A model generated the notes under the pieces. The model was not told the origin of the DNA and did not search any database. It saw only the letters and a list, made by a program, of their open reading frames with translations. From Hyphomicrobiales bacterium (GTDB lineage Bacteria; Pseudomonadota; Alphaproteobacteria; Rhizobiales; Rhizobiaceae): 64,000 bases of DNA. Location: NCBI GenBank assembly GCA_900466005.1, contig UEGQ01000007.1:1-64000 (forward strand), read 5' to 3'. Within the stretch, counting starts at the first letter, position 1. Each line of letters starts with the position of its first letter. Both the position numbers and the translations under genes were made by a program. This document shows, in pieces, positions 57,928-64,000 of this stretch.

Positions 57928-60900
57928 ATGGAAATCAAGACCATCATCAGTGATGCCGCTCGCCGCTATGGCGTGGACCCCGATGTCGCCATTCGGATTG
58001 CCACCATCGAGAGTCGCCTCGATCCCCGCGCCCAGAACCCCAAGTCGTCTGCGGGTGGACTGTTCCAGTTCATCGACAGCACTTGGAAGAGCTACGGCAA
58101 CGGGAAGAACAAGTACGATGCCTACGCCAATGCCGATGCAGGTGCCCGCTTCATCCGCGACAACATGAACGGTCTGAAGCAGTCGCTCGGTCGTGACCCG
58201 ACGCCGGGGGAAATCTACCTCGCCCATCAGCAGGGCCTCGGCGGGGCCATCAACATCCTCCGCGATCCAAACCGTCTGGCTGCCGAAGTGGTCGGCTCGA
58301 AGGCTGTTGCCCTGAACCTCCCGGGTGACAAGCGAGCTATGGCTGGCTCGATCACCGCTGGCGAGTTCGCCAAGCTGTGGGACGCCAAGATCAACGGTGT
58401 GCAAGGACCGGCGCTTGTCTCCGGTGGCGCTCACACCAACTCCCTGAGCACCGACAGTCCCTTCACGGTGGCCGATACGCTGAACCCTGAGGTGGCACCA
58501 ATCACGCAGGGGGAGATCGACACCAACCGCTTCCTCAACGACCACCAGCAGCGCGAAGCTGACCGGGCCGCTGAAGCCGAGCGTGAGGCCAACACTCCCG
58601 GCCTGCTGGAGGGTGCAAAGCTCGCGATCCAGAACACGTGGTCGGTGGCTGCCCCGTTCAAGGCGCTCGGTTACCAGACCCCTGACCCTGACTTCAAACT
58701 CAGCCCCGAGCTGCTGAAGGAGCTTGGTGACGGTGTCCCTGACCAGTACCTCGACGAGTTCGTCGGTGCCGTGTCGGAGGAACATGCAGTCGCTATTCGG
58801 GACCGCCTGATGGCCCAGCTCGAAACCGACCAGAAGCTGGCCTCCATGGGGGCTACCGGTGTTGCTCTCCAGATCGGCGCTTCGTTTCTTGATCCCGGCG
58901 CTATCGCGGCCACTGCGGCAATCGGTGCTGCGACCGGAGGCTTCGGCCTTCCGGCTGCCTTGGCTGCCCGCTTCGGGAAGATCGGCACGGTCGCTCTCGG
59001 TGCTGTTGAAGGTGCCGTGGGGAACCTGGCCACCGACATCCCGCTGGTGATGACGAACCCGACGATGCGGGCGTCCGACCTGAAGTACAGCATCGGGACA
59101 GGCATCGTCATGGGTGGTGCCTTCTCTGCCTTCCGCAAGGGCAACACGATCCTCGCTGCGGAGAACTCCCAGATCGACAACATCGGTCGTCAGATGCAGC
59201 GTGAGGCCATCGACAGCGTGGCTCCTGACGGTTCCTCTGTTGGTGCTGCGCAGGCCATGCGTGACCCAACCTACCGCACGGACGACCTCGATAACGCCTC
59301 GCTCTGGCGGAAGGTGGACAAGAACTTCGAGCTGGTCATGGGGCGCGTTCGCTTCGACCTCTCGGCCCAGTTCATGAAGTCCAAGAACCCGATGGTTCGT
59401 GGTCTCGGAAACTACCTCGTCGAGAACGCTGCCGGTAATCGCAAGGGAAAGATCACGGTGATTTCAGCCTCGGAGACCCAGCGTCGTCTCAACAAGGTGG
59501 CGACGTTCCAGTGGTCCAAGACCTATGGCGACCAGTGGGACAAGTACCGCAAGCGGAAGGGCATCAGACTTTGGAATGCCGGTGAGGAGCAGCGCAAGTT
59601 CTCCGAACAGGTCACCGCATGGCAGCGGGCGAAGGGTATCGAAAAGGACGCCTTCGACCCGGAGGTCAAGGCAGCCGGTGCCGAGTTCGACCGCATCATG
59701 AAGGACTGGTGGAAGAAGGCCAGAGAAGAGGGGATCACACGCTCCGAGATGGGAGTGGACGGCTACGTCCCGCGCATCCCGCACCTTGAGAACGCCCGCA
59801 GCCTGATCCACCGGTTCAGCTATGACCGCACCGGTAAGGCCGGAAGGGATGGACTGACCGAGCTGTTCTACCAGTCGATCAAGAAGTCCCAGCCCGAGAT
59901 CGACGATGTTCTGGCCCGCAAGATGGGCTACGCGATGGTCGACCGTATGGGCAAGCTCGCTGCCGGTCAGGAGCTGGCTGCGGCGAGGGCGATCTCCGGT
60001 GATGATCTGGATGACTTCAAGGCCTTCCTGATCGACGCGGGTTCGTTCTCCGATGCCGAGATCGAAGATGCCATCGGCATGCTGACGAAGTCCAGCTCGA
60101 AAGAAGTGGACGCAGGTGGCAGCTCCCGGCTGAAGCATCGCGTCCTCCTCGACGAGAACCACTCGCTGACCATCAGGGACCGCAACGGCATCCCGCAGGA
60201 GGTCTCGATCAAGGACTTCTACGTCAATGACGCCAACGTCCTGATGCACATCTACAATCGCAACATGTCCGGTCAGATCGCTCTGGCCCGCATGAAAATC
60301 CCCCATCCCACCGAGGAGGGGAAGTGGCTGGTGGATGGCATCCGCAGCTCCTCGGACTTCGAGACGCTGCTGGAACAGGTGAAGGGTGTCGCCAACGAGG
60401 AGGTGAAGCGGGGGAATGTTGGTGGTCTTGAAGACGACCTAACGAACCTGCGCTATGCCTACAACGCCATCGCAGGCATCCCGAACTACAACCAGACGAG
60501 CGACTGGGCGCGCTTCCTCCGCGTGATGCGAGACTTCAACTTCGCCCGTCTCATGGGTCAGGTCGGTTTCTCGCAGATACCCGAGATCGGGCGTGTTGCC
60601 TCACAGAGCGGGATCAAGGCGTTCTACGCCGGGATGCCCTCCTTCCGGCAGATCATCGAAGCAGCCAGGACGGGCAAGATGTCCGACCTCCTGGCCGATG
60701 AACTGGACGGTATCGGGGCCTTCGGCTCTGACCACGTGACCAGCCGCTTCTTCGTCCATCAGGATGACCTCGGGGTTCCCCTGAACTTTCAGTCGACGAG
60801 CCGCGTAGGGAGGGTGATCAATGCCGTTGAGCCGAAGCTTCATGCGCTAAACCGTGGCATCACGTTCGCCTCAGGTATGGCACCGATCAATGCTGTCTTC

Positions 60901-61764
60901 CAGCGCTGGGCCTCCCGGGCGTTCGCCGTCAAGTTCGTCAACATGGCGAAGTTCGGTGACAAGATCGACATGGACCGGATGAAGCTCCTCGGCCTCGCTG
61001 ATGCTGACGTTGAGGCGATCTTCGACAACATCCGCAAGCATGCCACCTTCAAGGGTGGTGTGGAGAAGGGGTCGAAGCTGGAGGCTCTGGGGATCAAGAA
61101 CTGGGACGGAAAGGCCGTGGCTGCTTTCGAGAGCGCCATGTACCGAGCCTCCCGCAACATGATCCTTGAGAACGATGTCGGGCAGGTGTTCAAGTGGATG
61201 CAAAGCCCGCTTGGCGCAACCATCATGCAGTTCCGCTCCTTCGCCGTTGGTGCTTGGACGCGGGCATTGATGCAGGGGATCAACATGCACGACATGCCAG
61301 CCTTCATGGGCTTCATGTCTGCCACGTTCCTCGGCTCTCTGGTCTATGCAGGCCAGCAGCATCTCAACCTCCTCGGTGACCCGAACAGGGACAAGAAGCT
61401 GCGAGAGAGGCTGTCCCTGACGAACCTCGGGCTGGCTGGCTTTCAGCGCAGCTCGGAGTCGTCGTTGCTGCCGATGGCTGTCGATGTGCCGCTTTCTCTG
61501 ATGGTCGGGGAACCTCTGTTCGATTACCGCTCCAGTGGCCTCAAGACGGACTTGTCGAGCATCTTCGCCAATCCCACGGGCGACCTCCTCAAGACCGCCG
61601 GTAACGCGGTTCAAGGGATCACCACAGCGATTGGTGGCGACGATTATTCGGCCACTGACTTTCGAAGCCTGACGCAGGCTCTCCCCGGACAGCGTGTGAT
61701 CGCAGCCCAGTGGTTCTTCAACTGGATGGCGTCTAGCCTCCCGCAGAGGGAACTGAAGGACTGA
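57928..61764 (+). CDS. T7 gp16-like internal virion / ejection protein with lytic transglycosylase domain
   Basis: This 1278-residue protein begins with an SLT-type lytic transglycosylase domain (residues ~8-130; catalytic glutamate E28 in IATIES, then AGGLFQFIDSTWKSYG). The long remainder has helical and hydrophobic segments (for example 320-345) and ends with MQSPLGATIMQFRSFAVG and LFDYRSSGLKTDLSSI. This matches the ejection-type internal virion proteins of T7-like podoviruses, which cut peptidoglycan and help form the DNA-ejection channel. The neighbours expected in such phages (gp14/gp15-like, tail fibre, terminase) are absent. Confidence 0.83.
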   Translation: MEIKTIISDAARRYGVDPDVAIRIATIESRLDPRAQNPKSSAGGLFQFIDSTWKSYGNGKNKYDAYANADAGARFIRDNMNGLKQSLGRDPTPGEIYLAHQQGLGGAINILRDPNRLAAEVVGSKAVALNLPGDKRAMAGSITAGEFAKLWDAKINGVQGPALVSGGAHTNSLSTDSPFTVADTLNPEVAPITQGEIDTNRFLNDHQQREADRAAEAEREANTPGLLEGAKLAIQNTWSVAAPFKALGYQTPDPDFKLSPELLKELGDGVPDQYLDEFVGAVSEEHAVAIRDRLMAQLETDQKLASMGATGVALQIGASFLDPGAIAATAAIGAATGGFGLPAALAARFGKIGTVALGAVEGAVGNLATDIPLVMTNPTMRASDLKYSIGTGIVMGGAFSAFRKGNTILAAENSQIDNIGRQMQREAIDSVAPDGSSVGAAQAMRDPTYRTDDLDNASLWRKVDKNFELVMGRVRFDLSAQFMKSKNPMVRGLGNYLVENAAGNRKGKITVISASETQRRLNKVATFQWSKTYGDQWDKYRKRKGIRLWNAGEEQRKFSEQVTAWQRAKGIEKDAFDPEVKAAGAEFDRIMKDWWKKAREEGITRSEMGVDGYVPRIPHLENARSLIHRFSYDRTGKAGRDGLTELFYQSIKKSQPEIDDVLARKMGYAMVDRMGKLAAGQELAAARAISGDDLDDFKAFLIDAGSFSDAEIEDAIGMLTKSSSKEVDAGGSSRLKHRVLLDENHSLTIRDRNGIPQEVSIKDFYVNDANVLMHIYNRNMSGQIALARMKIPHPTEEGKWLVDGIRSSSDFETLLEQVKGVANEEVKRGNVGGLEDDLTNLRYAYNAIAGIPNYNQTSDWARFLRVMRDFNFARLMGQVGFSQIPEIGRVASQSGIKAFYAGMPSFRQIIEAARTGKMSDLLADELDGIGAFGSDHVTSRFFVHQDDLGVPLNFQSTSRVGRVINAVEPKLHALNRGITFASGMAPINAVFQRWASRAFAVKFVNMAKFGDKIDMDRMKLLGLADADVEAIFDNIRKHATFKGGVEKGSKLEALGIKNWDGKAVAAFESAMYRASRNMILENDVGQVFKWMQSPLGATIMQFRSFAVGAWTRALMQGINMHDMPAFMGFMSATFLGSLVYAGQQHLNLLGDPNRDKKLRERLSLTNLGLAGFQRSSESSLLPMAVDVPLSLMVGEPLFDYRSSGLKTDLSSIFANPTGDLLKTAGNAVQGITTAIGGDDYSATDFRSLTQALPGQRVIAAQWFFNWMASSLPQRELKD

Positions 61765-61845
61765 CCTAGATACCCCCGATGCTCCCGGCGATTGCTGGGG
61801 GCGTCCAAATCCAACCTCACCACATACACTGAAGGAGACCGTCCG

Positions 61846-62400
61846 ATGGACCGCGTCGAAAGGCTAGCGGCTGCCCGAAATGTTCGGAGAAAAAATCCGA
61901 GAGGGCACATCAGATATAGAGAAATCCACTATCCCCCCGGTGCCCCTATCGGGTCAGAGAAGACGTTGATCGGGACTCTTGACGACCCGATAAGTGACTG
62001 TAAACGATGGGGAAAAGAGGAGATTGCCGTGTCGACCTATTCTGCAAGGAAGCAAAGTCAGCTGGGTGCGGAACTGTTTCACATGTTCCGTTTTGTAGAG
62101 ACCCTCCGCGAAATGAAACCAGATATGCCGCTTCACTTGGCCTCGGTCTTCCTGCTCATCGCGATGAAGCCCGGTATTGGTCAGCGTGACCTGATCGGCC
62201 TTGTCGACATCAGCCAGGCGGGGGTATCGCGAAACGTGACCGCGCTCACCGCTATCGACAGGCACGGGAAGCCAGGGTTGAACTTCGTCGTCCAGCGGCG
62301 CGACCCGACAGACGCCCGCAACACAATGCTATATCTCACTGACGAAGGTGACGCGTTCCTGCGGAAGCTCATTGCATCTTTCCGCGACAAGGCAAACTGA
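61846..62400 (+). CDS. Winged-helix (MarR-like) phage protein
   Basis: This 184-residue protein has a disordered, basic N-terminus and a C-terminal MarR-like winged helix (LIAMKPGIGQRDLIGLVDISQAGVSRNVTAL, then NTMLYLTDEGDAFLRKL). Start at 61846 (MDRVERLAAARN) follows GAAGGAGACCG. A transcriptional regulator of the element is the likely role; it lies 81 bases after the ejection gene. Confidence 0.72.
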   Translation: MDRVERLAAARNVRRKNPRGHIRYREIHYPPGAPIGSEKTLIGTLDDPISDCKRWGKEEIAVSTYSARKQSQLGAELFHMFRFVETLREMKPDMPLHLASVFLLIAMKPGIGQRDLIGLVDISQAGVSRNVTALTAIDRHGKPGLNFVVQRRDPTDARNTMLYLTDEGDAFLRKLIASFRDKAN

Positions 62401-62413
62401 AGCAGGGTTAAGG

Positions 62414-62447
62414 CCCTCGACACGTGGACGAAAGACCGTGTCGAGGG
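62414..62447. terminator. Hairpin between convergent genes
   Basis: CCCTCGACACG (62414-62424) pairs perfectly with CGTGTCGAGGG (62437-62447) around a 12-base loop. No T-run is evident on either strand. It lies between the winged-helix stop and the minus-strand gene's stop, so a bidirectional terminator is likely. Confidence 0.5.
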
Positions 62448-62475
62448 TCAGTGTCAGAATGCGCCTGAGAAGCGC

Positions 62476-62871
62476 TCACCGATACCCTTGGGAGCGATAG
62501 ATGTTGCCGATTGAAGTCACGGCCACTGCCCACATCTTGAAGACCGGACCGACTGTCCATTCGTCGCTGTGGAGGTCGGATATATAGGAAGCGTAGACGC
62601 ACTTTTGCCGCCCGAAGAACGACCGACCGGCATTGCACTTCGCGAACAAGAACTTTGTTTCCAACTGTTCGGGTGAGTGGAGCATAACGACGCCGTCGCT
62701 CGCCATTTCCCTGATCTCTTCGCGTGTGGTCGTTCCGTATGGTTGGCCAATGCACAGGTCGGTACCTTTTCCACGACGGACTTTCACGCCTTCGATTAAG
62801 GCTTGAAGCTCCGTATCAGTGAACGGAATGCGAGACGTTGCGGCACCTATTTGTTCAAGCGAGATGAACAC
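62476..62871 (-). CDS. Orphan phage-element protein, unknown function
   Basis: This 131-residue protein (MFISLEQIGAATSRIPFTD...) has a hydrophilic first half with FTDTELQALIEGVKVRRGKG and a C-terminal half with aromatic and cysteine residues. No signal peptide, membrane segment or family signature was recognised. It lies between convergent and divergent neighbours of the mobile element. Confidence 0.55.
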   Translation of the reverse strand: MFISLEQIGAATSRIPFTDTELQALIEGVKVRRGKGTDLCIGQPYGTTTREEIREMASDGVVMLHSPEQLETKFLFAKCNAGRSFFGRQKCVYASYISDLHSDEWTVGPVFKMWAVAVTSIGNIYRSQGYR

Positions 62872-63005
62872 ACTACACTCCTCATTCTGATTTCCATCTC
62901 TGCCTAATCAACCGGAGGCAGCCCGACAAGTGGCGTGTACATCTGATCACAGGATCAATGGAGGTTGAGTGCCAATAGAGCAGGCTCTAGTGACTCTCCT
63001 GAAAA

Positions 63006-63074
63006 CTTAGAACAATGGTGTCACATAAGTGGGTATTGCTTTTTGGCACGTTTAGTGTCACAAGGTCTTAGAAC
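63006..63074. repeat. Paired direct repeats in front of the serine recombinase gene
   Basis: CTTAGAAC occurs at 63006-63013 and 63067-63074; GTGTCACA occurs at 63018-63025 and 63055-63062. The pairs are nested in direct orientation within 69 bases and end about 24 bases before the recombinase start. This layout suggests a recombination or operator site, but the symmetry of a classical res site is not visible. Confidence 0.45.
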
Positions 63075-63097
63075 CTTTTGACCCTCAGGAGACCAAT

Positions 63098-63658
63098 GTG
63101 CCTTCCACCGTTATCGGCTACGCCCGCACCTCCACACTCGATCAGACCTATGGCCTCGACGCCCAGCTCAGAGACCTGACCGCTGCCGGCTGCGAGAAGA
63201 TTTTTCAGGAGCAGGTGTCCTCGGTCGATAAGACCAGACCCGAGCTGGAGCGGGCGCTTGATTACGTTCGTGAGGGAGACGTCTTCGTCGTCACCAAGCT
63301 TGACCGCTTGGCGCGATCGATGGCCGATCTGGTCAGGTTGCGGGATGCGCTCCAGTCCAAGGGCGTGACACTGAAAGTCCTGGCACTTGGGATTGATACC
63401 TCCACTCCGACAGGCAAGCTGATGATGAACCTCCTCGGCTCCATCGCTGAGTTCGAAAGGGACATCATGCTGGAGCGTCAGAGGGAAGGGATCGCGAAGG
63501 CGAAGGAAGATGGGAAGTACAAAGGTCGCGCACCCACCGCCATGCGAAAGGCTGATGAAGTGAGGCGAATGAAGGCCGGGGGGAAGACTGTGGAGCAAAT
63601 AATTGTGGAATTAGGTATCAGCCGCTCAAGCGTCTTCAGGGCACTTCGGGCAGAATAA
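63098..63658 (+). CDS. Serine recombinase (resolvase/invertase family)
   Basis: This 186-residue protein has the resolvase domain with the catalytic serine in IGYARTSTLDQ (residues 6-16), then KLDRLARSMADL and GSIAEFERDIMLERQREGIAKAK, and a C-terminal helix-turn-helix (GKTVEQIIVELGISRSSVFRAL). A GTG start at 63098 follows CAGGAGACCAAT. It could resolve, invert or integrate DNA; its target is unknown. Confidence 0.9.
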   Translation: MPSTVIGYARTSTLDQTYGLDAQLRDLTAAGCEKIFQEQVSSVDKTRPELERALDYVREGDVFVVTKLDRLARSMADLVRLRDALQSKGVTLKVLALGIDTSTPTGKLMMNLLGSIAEFERDIMLERQREGIAKAKEDGKYKGRAPTAMRKADEVRRMKAGGKTVEQIIVELGISRSSVFRALRAE

Positions 63659-63721
63659 TCACGGCTTTGTTCGTCGTGGGGCGATGATGCTTTTTCAACT
63701 GCCAGCGCAACCGTCGCATCA

Positions 63722-64000
63722 CTACCTAATGGCCTTCTCGAGTTCAGCAACTAGCGCGAAGCTCGCATCATAGTACTGTTTGAGCGTTCTAGGTCCGAGC
63801 GAGCCGCCACCTCCGTGCGCTACCGAGTTGCGAACCGAGTAACATGAAGACACACTCTCTCGAACGTTTTGGGGCAGTGCTTTCTCGAAGCGGTGCCCCC
63901 ATTCGCTGTCGAACTTATACAGCAACTGACAAATCGCTTCGGCGTCGTAGTTGACACCTTTCTTGAAGAACGCTTTCAAAAATGCTGAGGCCTGCTTCGA
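63722..64000 (-). CDS. HEPN-domain protein, 5' part outside the window (partial)
   Basis: The frame is open to the right edge; the nominal TTG at 63979 is probably internal. The visible 92 residues end with a typical HEPN region: SSCYSVRNSVAHGGGGSL holds the R-N-x3-H motif of ribonuclease-type HEPN domains (R-x4-H), followed by a C-terminal helix (YYDASFALVAELEKAI). HEPN proteins are often RNase toxins or defence effectors. A partner antitoxin is not visible within the window. Confidence 0.65.
   Translation of the reverse strand, partial: SKQASAFLKAFFKKGVNYDAEAICQLLYKFDSEWGHRFEKALPQNVRESVSSCYSVRNSVAHGGGGSLGPRTLKQYYDASFALVAELEKAIR

Larger units (their letters stand above)
52566..64000. mobile_element. 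tRNA-Leu-integrated phage-like element (right end outside the window)
   Basis: The element begins at the 3' end of tRNA-Leu and carries an integrase, antirepressor-type genes, phage ejection protein, serine recombinase and several orphans. No second copy of the tRNA 3' end (attR) was found up to 64000, so the right boundary is not in view. No terminase, portal, capsid or polymerase gene is seen within the visible 11.4 kb. Confidence 0.8.

Noticed and set aside
52740..64000. Right attachment site (attR) repeating the tRNA-Leu 3' end
   Set aside because: No second copy of the T-arm/acceptor sequence was found by eye in the visible part; it is probably outside the window.

Overview
The window comes from the chromosome of an alphaproteobacterium of the Rhizobiaceae, most likely Ensifer/Sinorhizobium or a close relative. 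The evidence is the alphaproteobacterial tuf-S10-spc-alpha gene order, the high GC content with strong third-position GC, the B12-dependent ribonucleotide reductase NrdJ, FixK-type operator sequences, and proteins of families common in rhizobia (DUF817, DUF1883, ECF42 sigma factor). The genus is an inference from gene content; no marker search could be run.

Region 1 (1-15150) is the ribosomal protein supercluster, all on the + strand: the last codons of tuf, then rpsJ-rplCDWB-rpsS-rplV-rpsC-rplP-rpmC-rpsQ (S10 operon), rplN-rplX-rplE-rpsN-rpsH-rplF-rplR-rpsE-rpmD-rplO-secY-adk (spc operon), and rpsM-rpsK-rpoA-rplQ (alpha operon). Hairpins followed by T-runs sit at the tuf/rpsJ, rpsQ/rplN, rplR/rpsE, rplO/secY and rpoA/rplQ junctions, so the cluster is probably read as attenuated segments.

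Region 2 (15150-52560) is ordinary chromosome. It holds two membrane proteins (DUF2809, DUF817); an ECF42 sigma factor with its DGPF/YCII-like and VOC partners; aconitase X; a beta-lactamase-fold hydrolase; an AraC regulator; the MsrPQ methionine sulfoxide repair pair; ilvD; an ArsR-SRPBCC pair; a three-gene cytochrome operon (b561-diheme fusion, SHP-like monoheme, diheme cytochrome c); an HtrA protease overlapping rarA; a copper operon (small Cys/His protein, multicopper oxidase, P1B ATPase); a HIT protein; a glycine-repeat secreted protein; an AT-richer orphan gene; nrdJ with a tandem pair of NrdR-box-like sites; a serralysin-type RTX metalloprotease preceded by a small exported protein; gpt; a double-domain universal stress protein behind a perfect FixK/FNR palindrome; a CinA-N-like protein; wrbA and a PilZ protein.

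Region 3 (52566 to the right edge) is an integrated mobile element. A tRNA-Leu(UAA) gene is followed at once by a tyrosine integrase. Next come a minus-strand winged-helix-like/membrane gene pair, BRO-N and Rha antirepressor-type genes that share an identical 30-bp leader, a fragment of a phage DNA-methylase-like gene, and one very large T7-gp16-like ejection protein with a lytic transglycosylase domain. After that lie a winged-helix protein, an orphan gene, a serine recombinase with direct repeats in front of it, and a HEPN-type gene cut by the window edge. No terminase, portal, capsid or polymerase gene is visible, so this is either a decayed T7-like prophage, a satellite, or the left end of a larger element whose remainder and attR lie beyond 64000.

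The most interesting parts are the stranded ejection gene in a tRNA-linked element with two uncharacterised accessory modules, the regulatory boxes at nrdJ and the stress protein, and the cytochrome operon.
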